DNA from: Bryum argenteum | Lineage: Eukaryota; Streptophyta; Bryopsida; Bryales; Bryaceae | Length of the DNA stretch: 64,000 nt | Direction: 5' to 3' | Assembly (NCBI GenBank): GCA_037043015.1 | Contig: CM073323.1 | Coordinates: 806,001 to 870,000, forward strand | Part shown: positions 22,371-33,124 of the stretch, in pieces | How the letters are laid out: every line of letters begins with the position of its first letter | How positions within the stretch are numbered: position 1 is the first letter of the stretch | Notes under the pieces: generated by a model | Told to the model about the DNA's origin: nothing | Database searches by the model: none | Seen by the model: the letters and a program-made list of their open reading frames with translations, nothing else | Translations under genes and position numbers: made by a program

Positions 22371-25215
22371 TGGTTGTTAAATTTACCACCCCTCCCATCA
22401 TGTGAAAATTCTTCCTATATTTTTTCCATGTGCTTGAACTCCATCGTGACAAAAGTTCAAAAATATTGAAGTTTCCCCAAAAGGTAGGAAATCTCTATTT
22501 CCAAAAGGTGACCTAAACCTCCCAAAAGTCAAGTTAGTTGAAACAAATACAAGTTAATCAGCAAACCATCCTTCAAGTCCTTATAGGACATTCTTAGTGG
22601 TGAGAATGGCCTTGTGTGCTTTTGAAAAAAGTTTATAAGTCCTAAGAAGATTTTTAAAAATTCCTCCTAGCCAAAAAATAATTAAGAATATATTAGATAT
22701 CTTACAAGCATGGGTGCAAGTATCTCAAGAACAGATTTAGGTACTCATATCAAATTTGCAAGTGAAAATAAACACCATGAGTGAAGCGAAAAGTAGGAGT
22801 AGTTAGTGTAAATGGTGCATGTAGTATTTATAATTTTTTGAATGATGTTTCATGAAAGAAGTGATTTTTTACCATGGTATCATTATAAACTCCAGTGTGA
22901 TACCTAGCCTCTTATAGCTTTGAATTCCAATCAATACACAAATAATTTCAAAGTTATCCTCAAAAATTGCCTTGAGCGGGCAATTCTAATATGTTCTAAA
23001 CTTGAATGCAGTCTAGTAATAATTCAAATTCCTCATGAAGTTTTGTTTCTTTTTTTCTTTTTTCTTTTTTATTTTTTCTTTTTTTTCTTCTTTTTTTTAA
23101 TTGAAATTTTTTTGTGAACTGAAAAATGATCTGATTTGAAAACCGTGAAGTGCGTCAGATTCACACCAAAGTGTGCTATTATACCATGGCCAAAAATTCA
23201 AATTTTCTTTTGTGAAAAGACTGAACAAGTTAGGTTTGTGTGTGCAACACTACTCATTTACAACTTCCAATTATTGCAATTTCACTTGCATTTGGTATGA
23301 GTTCCAAAGTTGTTCATGAGCCCATACTTGTTGATTCATTGATATATTTCTTGTTTTTCTAGCTTAGAGAAATTTCTTAACCTCTAAATGTCCATGGGGT
23401 ATTTTTTGCCAAAAGCTTATTTTCAAAAAATGTGTCATATATGGTAATAAAGTGAATATATTTAGATCTCAACCATATGACTTGTAATACCGTAACACCA
23501 TAGCTGGTTCGTTCTTAAATAATTCCAAAAATAACAAACGAAAATAAATGGAAATTCCATGCCTTCAAGAACAAATTTCAGGAAAAATAATCTCAACATA
23601 AACCAAAAATTGAGAAAATAGAGCATAATGATTCTGGAGGAATTGTGGACCTATTTTGCCGCCCTCCAAAAATGGGTAAATGACGAAACTATGCGCTAGC
23701 CCCACTGATGTACTTGCCAAATCTACTAATTTCAAGTCTTGCTTAGTCTTGTCATTATGAAGCTCCATCCACAAATAAACCCCCTTCTCTGCCTCGATTT
23801 TTTTTTCTCTAAAAATATAGAGACGAATTTTTAAAAATTCGATTTGCGAGAAACGAACCTTATTTTTTCAAAAAAAAAAATTATTCGTTCGGCAGGGAAC
23901 GAACCAGCTATGGTGTTACGGTAGACTTGTTGTAATTTATGTAGACCAAAATTTGACTCCTAAGACCTCATAGATTGCGAGATCCTAACATAGTAGAGCA
24001 CAAAACACATTACAAAATACCATCATTTTCACTTTGAAGAGAAAATACTGCCAACAAGAGATTTGCAATAAAAAAATCATCAACTATAAATTTTTTTATC
24101 TTCATCTCAAAAATACTCTTGTATCAAAACTATTGATGAAAATAATATCTTGGCTCAAATAGCCTTGTACCAATGAAAAGTGCCAAACAATTTACAAAAG
24201 AAAAATAGTCCAAAAATACAACCCCTGAACTCAAATTCATGCCTTATCTTCAATATTTCTTCAATTGGGTGAAGGTTTTTACAACTAAAACCAGAATATA
24301 AATCCTCAATTTCCTTAAAAGGGCGCTTTTTGGGGTGCTTAAATTGAAAAAAAATAATGTTGGTTTTTGTCGAGTTTCAGATGATAGGATAAATATTTCT
24401 AATCGCATTTCAAAAACAACAATGTTATTGAACGGCTGTTCAGAAATATTGTCCTTTGACTATGTCGAAAGGTCAAAAACCGTAAAACATGTGTGATAGT
24501 ATGGAAATTTTGGTGATATTACAAAAATCACTTGATATTATAGAGTACATGTGTGATATTAATAAACATGTGATTTTGCAGGCATAAATACTTCTGAACT
24601 ACAGTTCAAAAATATGCTTGTAGAATGGCATGTTTCAGAATGCGACCAAAATGGCTCATAGGGATTTGGCAAAATGGCACATGGAATACCGCCATTTTAA
24701 CGGAATTGAGGTTATAATTAGAATCCGTTCCAAAAAACAAAGTTGAAAACTAAAGGTGAATGAAGGCGCTCTAGTTCCTCAAAAGCCATTCAATTTTTCG
24801 CTTTTTTCATTGTGAAAACACCATTGCAAATCCAATACCAAAGTTATTTGCAAAAAGAAACTTCTAACTAGAAAGTTATTGGGATTCATCTAAAGATCAC
24901 ACTCAGGAAAAAGTTTCATGAATAACTATTTTTGATTTCACATAATCGGCTTGCAATGATAAAACATGCTAAATGTTTGAAAACCCAAAACAAAAGTTGC
25001 CTTCACTAAATGCATGCCATTTATTTAGACATCATTGTATGGGTTTGAAATTTTTACCACATAGAGGAGACTTGATTTGTAACTCAACCCAAATGATTTT
25101 ATCAAAAAAGGAGCTGAATATAAAAGATATGGCTCTTCAATGTTTATGCCCTCCGTCCAAAATATTGTCATTGTATGGGTCTGAAATATCTACCACATAG
25201 GGACGTATAGAGGTT
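22371..25215 (-). repeat. Dispersed AT-rich repeat, copy 2 (inverted)
   Basis: The reverse complement of 23980-24180 matches 56460-56640 closely (shared order: GAGCCAAGATATTATTTT, GATTTTTT.ATTGCAAAT, GGTATTTTGTA). The reverse complement of 24780-25210 matches 55855-56290 and 18220-18480. This is an inverted copy of the family at 54.9-56.7 kb. It is interrupted by a MITE-like element at 23488-23923 and contains a T-rich tract at 23040-23100. No coding sequence is supported. Confidence 0.6.
23488..23923. mobile_element. MITE-like element, 436 bp, with terminal inverted repeats
   Basis: Starts TACCGTAACACCATAGCTGG and ends with its reverse complement; the inverted repeats match for about 27 bp. 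Flanks GACTTGTAA (23479-23487) and GACTTGTTG (23924-23932) agree at the first seven of nine bases, suggesting a 9-bp target duplication. That length is typical of Mutator-like elements. It has no ORF, so it would be moved by a transposase encoded elsewhere. It sits inside the older AT-rich repeat. Superfamily assignment is tentative because hAT elements give 8 bp. Confidence 0.7.
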
Positions 25216-25233
25216 AAAAAGCCCTAATGAATT

Positions 25234-25363
25234 AGGTAATCGTTTTGTGAGCCCGGTTGTCGCTGGAGAACCGGCGTCATCTAGCCCATCGAGGCCGATA
25301 GCCGGAAATGTGCTCGATGGCGACGGCTCTCCAACGATGACCGGGCTCACAAAACGGTTACCT
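25234..25363. repeat. 130-bp near-perfect palindrome (hairpin)
   Basis: Arms of about 57 bp run inward from AGGTAA / TTACCT, with roughly nine mismatches and almost no loop. The outer 25 bp pair except for one position. It lies at the junction between the AT-rich repeat and the recombinase locus, 265 bp upstream of the first ATG. It could be a foldback element, or a terminal or recombination structure of the recombinase element. Confidence 0.75.
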
Positions 25364-25436
25364 TTCATAACCGGTGGACAGGGACTGTCGAGCTACTACG
25401 TAACCGGCTGCTTACCGGCTAGCATTTGAATTCTTC

Positions 25437-25556
25437 GCGCTCATTTTTGTTGATGTGACGGCTGTTGGCTTCCGCGAGCATCGCGGTCTTTTGTGAGCGC
25501 GCTCAATTTTGTTAACGTGACTCTTGGCTTCGGTGAACATCGCGGTCTTCTGTGAG
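25437..25556 (+). repeat. Two tandem copies of a ~60-bp unit upstream of the recombinase ORF
   Basis: Units at 25437-25498 and 25499-25556 share GCGCTCA, TTTTGTT, TTGGCTTC and CATCGCGGTCTT in order. They lie 70-190 bp before the first ATG (25628), in the expected promoter or leader of the recombinase gene. Confidence 0.65.
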
Positions 25557-25627
25557 TTTCTTGGTTTCTTGTTTTCTGTTTCAATTTGTTTTTCTGTTTT
25601 CTGACGGGAAGCAATGTTGATTGCATC

Positions 25628-28336
25628 ATGGATTCTTGTAAGCGTCGACGATCTAGTAGGCGGCAAGGCGTTAATTCTTCTATGAAAGTAGGATCAATAG
25701 CAAATTTAGTTGCAGTAGACAATTCTGTGATCAAGCATCTAGTTTCATCTCCAGTTGTGTTGCCGGTAGAGGAATCGATATTTGCAGATTCTTGTCCTTC
25801 ATTCAATCTTGGTTTTGACTTTAGTGAAACGGATTTATCTCAGGAGCAAGATATGATTAGTCCAAGTATTAGAAAACGGGGAAGAAATAGAAAGAGAGTT
25901 GCAGTTGATCCATCGTTAGTTGTTAGCCGGTGGTCAGAATTTCCGGTGGTTACCGATGAGTCTGATATCGGTGTTTTAGATGGCTGCGTAGAAATTCCGG
26001 TGATTGGCATCGAATCTGATCTTGCAGGTCATCATCTTGAATTTCCTTTGAGCATTGAGTTTCCTCCAAGCGATGCTAAGGCTAATACTGTTCAATTTCC
26101 CTTGAGCAATGTTCAAGCGATTGTCGAATTTCCATGGAGAGATGTTGAGGATAATCACATTCAAGAATCCGTGATCAGTGAAAGTTGTGCTACTTTCGAG
26201 AAGGAAATAGATGAACTCGGTAGCTCTTCTAGAGTCTCGGTAACTGACTTAGGCTTTGCTCCGTTCGATGAGTCTGCTTTTGAACGTGAGATGTCTGCTA
26301 CTGAAAAGAGCGGCACTGAATAGAGCAACTCGTGGGTTAGAAACCGCTTCCATGAATGGAGAATTGCAAGTGGCATGGATACGTCTATTCGATTAGAAGA
26401 GATTCCTTTGAAAGAGCTTGCTCACATGTTGTGCAAGTTTTTTTATGTTCTATTGAAAAAAAACCGTTCGCACTATCCAAGCCAAAGCATCTTGCAAATT
26501 TACAAGGGCTTCAATAGAATATTTTGTCAAGTGCAACGTGAGAGGATCAATGAGACTGGTATCAACGAGGAGCAGTTTTTCATGCATTCTCATCCACACT
26601 TTGGCCGAGTAAATAAATCAGTGGTACTTGCAATGAAGAGAAGCATACTCGCTAGTGCAAACAAAGCTAGGAGGAAAGTAGATTATTTCACCGATGATGA
26701 TGAGATCAGAATCTTGGTTCACCCGAATCATCAACCTACGCATCCTAGTGGTGTCCAAAAAAGAATGGTGTTATTTTGCACCACCGTTTTTTTGATCAGA
26801 GGAAACAAAGAGTTGTACAATCTGCGACTGTGTGATTTTACTCTAGGCAGTGATGAGCGTGGGAGGGAACTTCTCAGGTATCATGAGTTTCCCATTGACG
26901 GGGAGCAGCAAACCAATTACTTATCTTTGAATGTTGATAGTGCTCTGATCATTTGTGAGGGTTACAAACTGATGGATATATCCATTGTCTGAATTTTGCT
27001 TATGATACGCCTCTGCCAGCATCTTTTTCTTCTGAGAAGATTTCTGAGACCAAATGTATCATCTCGAAATGAAAGAGAAGAACCCTGTTAAAAAGTCTAT
27101 TTTATGGTGGTCTAATTATATATTTTATTTTATGTTTTTTCTGCAAGGTATGACGAAACACTTTCGAAGAATCACTAGCCTACATTGACGAAGTACCAGC
27201 CTGAGCATTTTTGTGATGTTGTCTACTCTGAGGATCCTGATGTGATCCACACCTTCAAAGTCCTTCTAGCTCACATGCCAAAGAATTCGGAGCAGGGCCA
27301 CTTGTTCTTATCGCCCATACAACACCCTAAGTCGATTGTCTGGTTTAAAAAAAATACCAACCTCGGGGAATCTACATTGCGACACTTTGTTCGTGATATG
27401 GCAGCTGCTGCTGGATTGACAGGTGACTACACCAATAAATCAGGGAGAGTCACGGCAATTACGAGAATGTGTATTGCTGAAGTGGCGTTGGAGGATATTG
27501 CTTCAAATTCTGGCCACAGGGCACTATCTAGCATTCAACGTTATGATCGCAGTAAAATTTTAAGGAGTAGAGCAGCGCAAAATTTGGCGAGGCCTAACTC
27601 TAACGGTGAACCAAGGAATTTTCAAAGGCATTACGAAATTGAGGTTTCTGGCTGGCATGAAGCGAATACAGCTTTGAGATTGCAGAGTTTGATAATCGCG
27701 GAGCATGGAGATTGCGGCCAAGAGCTTGATATTGAGTTCAGAACCTTGCCTTCTGGTACTCAGCCACCAATCATCAATTTAGATCCTCCATCATCTATTC
27801 CAATTAGAGCATGGAATTCTAGCTCTCGGCCATGTTTCCGGCCCAATATTGACGATTCAGAATCTGCACCAGTTCCTGTTTCGCAACACATTGCAACATT
27901 TACTCAAACAACACCGGCTTCTCTGGTCGACGAAGAGATGCAATTCTGGGCTCAATATTTTATTGAGAATCCATGTGATGATTTGAATGACATCATGTTT
28001 ACTTCGCAAAGAGTTACAGAAGCTCCGAAAGAAACTAGGTTCGCTATGCAAAAGAACGTGGCCCTACTTCGCAGAGAGAATGCAGTTCTTAAGCAGCAAT
28101 TATGTGAAGCTTTGCAGAGACAAAGCTCTTTTCAGCAACAACTAGATGCTTTGCGACGACAACAAGAACAATCCACTGTTTTCTTCAATCATCAAGCCGC
28201 CTCCCATAACTCGCACTTCTTCAATCATTGGCAAGCAAGACCTGATGGTGGAAGGTACAATTACCCAAATCCTAATTTTCCAGGTGGAGGGATTGTAAAT
28301 CCCCATTGGCTTTCGACAGGTGCGTGGGTGCGTTAA
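25628..28336 (+). pseudogene. Crypton-like tyrosine recombinase (DUF3504/ZMYM-QRICH1 type), interrupted
   Basis: One frame runs from ATG 25628 to about 26960, stopped once by TAG 26321-26323. After an apparent intron of about 190-220 bp (pyrimidine-rich end near 27140) it resumes to TAA 28334-28336, with a possible second TAG at 27176-27178. Segment 1 (231 codons) is basic then acidic with repeated EFP/QFPLS motifs. Segment 2 starts with a core-binding domain (SNSWVRNRFHEW, then YPSQSILQIYKGFNRIF) and the first catalytic Arg in FLIRGNKELYNLRLCDF (Arg at 26798). Segment 3 has NTNLGESTLRHFV, NKSGRVTAITRM (second Arg), SGHRALSSIQRYDR (His and nucleophilic Tyr) and a C-terminal coiled coil near 28030-28170. 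The usual His of HxxR is Lys. The wording matches the DUF3504 family, which descends from Crypton transposons. Element ends were not found. Confidence 0.8.
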
Positions 28337-29080
28337 CCCCTAAATTTCCTTGTTGTTTTTGGAACCTTGAAACCTCAAAACTGCCATTTTCTACCACTAT
28401 GTACTCCCGGCGGTACGAGTCAGATTTTTTTACTTTATTTTGACTTCTAACCGTAAGATCTTGTACAAAACCCTAATTGGAAAAACTGATCTAAATTTCA
28501 ACCGTTGGATGTTTGGCATTTGTGAGATCATAACGTTCAAAGTTACGACAAATGTTTTTTTGGGTATTGCCCGAGAGACAAAATGTCAATGGTGCAAAGG
28601 GCGAATTGATGATGATTACCTCAAACATTTTGGTCACATTTTTTTTCATGTAGGTTTATGGGTTCTTCATGCTCATGCAAAAACTTGGAAACAGATTCCA
28701 CTTTTAGAACCTTCACTAAAAATGTTTTCCAACTTAGGGTCTAAAATCTCCCATTAGAGTTGAAATATGAAAAAACTTGGTGGTATCTATAGAGTTTTGA
28801 ATTTTGAAAAAGTGAACGGTGAGAGGGTGCACTCATAGGATTCTGAATTTTGGGCACAACTTTTGTTCAAAAAGTTTACAATCTCAATTTGTTATGAATT
28901 TTTTAAAATATACAGTAAGAAAATTAGAAAAATAAGAAAGGGACAGCCTTACAAAGCTGGACCCCTTATTAGCCCCACTACACCCTTTACATGCATTCAT
29001 AAAAATATCAAAGTAGATCTTGTTGTTATAAATGCAATGGCCTAAATTGGTGAAAGTTGACTTACATTTATGGCATGTGT
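28337..29080 (+). repeat. AT-rich repeat-like sequence right of the recombinase locus
   Basis: Non-coding. Phrases such as AACCGTAAGATCT.GTAC (28450) recur at 17690 and resemble 55670, so it probably belongs to the same dispersed family. I cannot fix its orientation or borders. Confidence 0.35.
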
Positions 29081-31066
29081 AAGTAAAATTTAGTCGTGAA
29101 TAGTGCCACCTATGCGGAATACATTGAAATTACATTGATATTAGTGCTAGGGGGGGGGGGAGCATTTAGCATGGCATGTGAGCAACCCCCATTTGCAGAT
29201 CATGGGTTAGCCATAACCCCCTTCCCCTTTTTAACCCCCTGCCCATGTCATATTTCTTCTCTCAAACCGCACGACTGCCCTATTTCTGACAGCAACCCCC
29301 ATTGGCTTAGAGCCCCGCCCGTCCTGCCCCTTCTCGACTCCAAAACAAAATAATGCCATAGAAGTCGTGAAAATGAGAATTTTATACCAAGATTTTTACA
29401 ACATCTTCATCATGAAAATGCCCACCTCCGATAAAAAAATTAGCAAAAAATATCAATTTTTACTACTTCACTTACGCTGCCCAAAACAGCTAAAACCCGT
29501 TTTGGGTTTTAAGGAAAGTTAGGGGTTAACATGTCTTGACTTTCAAGCTGGACCAGTTGTTCCAAACAATAAAAAAAATTTGTCAAGCAGGTGTGTTGGA
29601 GTTGCAAAGGGATTGTGTAATTTGATTTGCAACCGAACTGTAATCTCATTTGCATGTTGACTGCATGTCCATGTTCCAACATTGACTGCATATCCAACAG
29701 AAATGACCAAAACGGATGAATATATGAAAATTGGATGGATGTATTCAATGGACGATAATCTGCTGAGTCATTTGTGGTAGGGTCGTCTGTCACATCAGAG
29801 GCTATAATCCTATGCATCTGGTTCATAATCGGTTTTCAGAAGTACATTATTGAATTTCGACGAGCATGCTCGAAGCCAATCAGGAAGTGACACATAGGCG
29901 AGACAGTCGCTGGAACCGGTTATGATTAATAAACTTTTTTCTTTACCTTTAAAGGCCGAAGCCCTTCACACGACTACTACCGTAATGATGAATGTGATAG
30001 GTATTGTAATACACTTAGACGTGATTACAACGCACTTTAGAATTCTCAAAAGTGATCATTGTTGAGTATGCATGCAGTTTCCAAAGATTTCACAAAAATT
30101 TGAATCATTTCTGGACCTGAAGGAACTGTCCAGGAGGAGTGCGCACTGTAGACAGTTGAGCTCCTTGTGGCGCGCCTTTATCTCTCACTTTGGGTGCCGG
30201 CGCCGGTGCCGGGTGGCGGTGGGGATGGATTCCAGGCCTATGAGACGTGGGTGGAGTGGTTTCTCATGCTACGGCGCATGCGCCACGAAGCAGCTTCAGT
30301 AAGTTATGCAAGCAGCAGCTGGTGCGGGCTCAAGGCCTTGCTTCCCAGCAGGGGCACTCAAAAGTTGATAGACGGCGTGACGGCTACTTCGGGACCTTCT
30401 AGTCCCGCCCAGACTCTTCGTTTAGCTCCAGCACGCACCGACCTCGCCCTTGCTACCCACTCCATTTCTCCCTTTTAATCTCCTCCCTCCCTCCCTCTTC
30501 CCCTGCATGTTTCGTCACGGCATTCCCCCTCGACTTCACCGTCTCTACAATACTTTGTGTGAGTGCTTCCTCCTTTTTCCTGCCCGCCGGGCCTCATTGA
30601 GCTATTGTCATGTGGCAGTGCGTGCGTGCGTGCCTGTCTGTCTGTAGCTGCTCTTTACTGCAGTTGTTCTCTACTTCTGTCTGAGCGTGAATCCCTCTGT
30701 TCTCCTTTCCCATGGCCAAGCCAGCTACTGTCGTGCTTTTCTCACATCTGGTGAATGAGCCTGAGTGCGCTGTAGGCCTGCTTGCCAATTCTCGTTTCCA
30801 TTGTCGATATAATTATCCTTACTGTCACTTCTGCGGCTTCCTTAGGGTTCCTGTGCAGAAGCAATCAGTCGTCTCTGAACAAGATTGGCAGTCCCATTGA
30901 CTGCTCACTTGCTTGATTGCTTGCGTGATGTACAGGCTCGAACTATCGCCCGATTGACGTAAATCCGCAGTCTTGCCTTTCCGATTTCACTGCCGCCTAC
31001 CGACGACCGATTCTCGTACGAGAGGGCGTGTTTTTTTCAATCTTCACACGCACATTTCCTTCGGAG
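29081..31066. other. Intergenic, upstream of the lipocalin gene
   Basis: No gene is supported. It contains an 11-base G run at 29150-29160 and C-rich stretches to about 29330. From about 30100 the base composition rises to host-gene levels. Pyrimidine-rich runs at 30480-30500 and 30560-30680 suit a promoter and long 5' UTR for the lipocalin gene. A short frame at 30072-30478 has no recognisable domain. Confidence 0.4.
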
Positions 31067-31861
31067 ATGGGAGGTGAAAAGGATTTGACCGTGGCGCAGA
31101 ACGTCGACCTTACACGCTATCAAGGTCGATGGTATGAGATAGCGTCCATGCCGTCCCGGTTCCAACCGTCTACGGGCAGTAATTCCCGAGCGACTTATGC
31201 TCTCAAGGAAGACCAGACCATTGACGTTCTGAATGAGACGTGGTTGGACGGAAAGCGCAGCTACATTCATGGGACAGCATGGAAAGTCGACCCAGCCAGC
31301 CCGGACGCTAAGCTGAAAGTGCGGTTCGTCGTGCCGCCGTTCCTCCCCATTTTTCCCGTCACAGGCGATTATTGGGTCATGAAGCTTGATGAGAATTATC
31401 AGTGGGCTCTCGTTGGCCAACCGAGTAGAAAATTCCTCTGGGTATGAGAACTTCCCTCCTCAACTCCTTCCACAATCTCTTGTCCTGATCCTTGATTCAT
31501 TTTCGATAAGCAGGAGATTTATTCCCTCTCCTCAATATGTGCAGTGAGGTTGAGGGCGTCAAGGACATTCTTCAGTTTAGAACTTCACTCAATATGCTTC
31601 CAGCTCAAGTTTTCTTGTGTTGCAAGTGCTGATTTTCCGCTTGATGTGTTGTTATTCAAGGTTCTGAGCCGCACACCGGAGCTTAACGAGGACATATACA
31701 AAGAATTGTTAGACCATGCTACGAACGAGGGTTATGATGTGAGCAAACTGCAGAAAACCGCACAGCTTCCAGGAGTCGGTGAAGACGGGAACTCTTCGAA
31801 TGCCGAGGATAATTCGGATAAAGTTGGAATCTGGTGGTTGAAATCTCTTTTTGGAAAGTAG
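31067..31861 (+). CDS. TIL: Temperature-induced lipocalin (TIL)
   Basis: Two exons, 31067-31441 and 31661-31861, encode 191 residues, close to the 186 of Arabidopsis TIL. The N-terminal lipocalin signature is clear (RYQGRWYEIASMPSRFQP). It is followed by VLNETWLDGKRSYIHGTAWK, then VPPFLPIFPVTGDYWV, and the C-terminal tail KVGIWWLKSLFGK that is nearly invariant in plant TILs. TILs are small eight-stranded beta-barrel proteins without a signal peptide. They bind membranes and hydrophobic ligands and protect against heat, cold and oxidative stress. The intron falls at the family position after FLW. The ATG at 31067 gives a normal TIL N terminus. An in-frame extension upstream begins at a non-ATG codon. 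Confidence 0.97.
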
Positions 31862-33124
31862 AGATGCATTTTGTATGTATCAGCCTTAGAGCAGATGACA
31901 TCCATGTACTGTGTGAGTCTAGGCGTATTTAGCTGTCTGCTCTTGATTATCTTGTAGCAATAGATGTGGAATCATTGTACAGCATGTAGATGCATCGTTG
32001 TCGGGATGATTGATCTTCCTGTTTGCGGTTGGTTTCGACGTCAGTGACCGTTGACCAAATTCTAAACAATCACTTCAGGACATATCAACGATTTTCAAGC
32101 ATGTTAGTGTGTGATTTAGTGTCAAAATACATGAAACGATTGCATCAACAATCCTTATCATACAGTAAGTATCAGGCTCTCAAACTATCTCATGTGCTGC
32201 TTACACGGTTGCGGAATATCAGATTAACCTAGTTTCTTTCAGAACGTTATAATTCACGTGACCAGATGTTGTGGTCATGTTGAAGCACTCGGCTCCTTTT
32301 CATTTCTGTATCTACGATAAGCACTAGAACCGTAGCAGACTAAATGTCTGTTACTGCCAATGTGCCTCAAAGTTGCCCCATTCTTTGTAAGTTTCCCATT
32401 ATCAAGCTGTAGCCTAACATGAAGCATGTGAACTGTAGAAATCAACCCAAGCAATAATTATTTCTTGAACTCGCATTGATATGAAGCTTGTGTTTTGTAT
32501 AGGAGAAGACCATCACTAACCATTTCTTCATCTTGCCTTGATCTGTTGATTACTTTTATTGATTGGTGTAAGTGCCTTCAAGTTCAAGAACTGTTTAGGT
32601 TCCTAAAAAGTGTAAGTGCCTTCAAGTTCAAGAACTATTTAGGTTCCGAAAAGTCTAGGTGGCGACTAGGAGGTTCATTCTCTTCATTTAAAATTTGTTG
32701 CAACTTATGCATTGCAAAGTACACCAAAGGTACAGTATATACTCATTCAGCACAAAAGTCCGTACAAAACTATAAATGTCTTCTAATTTTCTCCACCCCT
32801 GGTATTCCAAGAGCATATAATCATTGTAAATTTCTGTACAAGAGCGAAAAAGTTCAGCATCATGTTGCACATCCCGTGTCGAACAACTAATGCTTGGTTC
32901 GCGTCACTGAGTTGATATGTGCTGATGGTCACAACAAAATCTCATCCTAAAGCTTGACACTAACCTGTAAATGTAGATCTTAAATAATCACAAGAATATA
33001 GAAAACCATGTATCACCACCACAATCCCTGTTGTATACGTGGGTGCCTGTTGTGCTTACATCGTTGCTCTTGCACCAGTATACTTCCCTGCTGATGATAA
33101 GGCAGGTGCAACCCATACCATCTC
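31862..33124. other. Intergenic between lipocalin and 2OG oxygenase
   Basis: Contains the two facing 3' UTR regions and no other supported gene. A ~42-bp tandem duplication lies at about 32566-32650 (GTGTAAGTGCCTTCAAGTTC and following bases, twice, with few differences). Confidence 0.5.
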
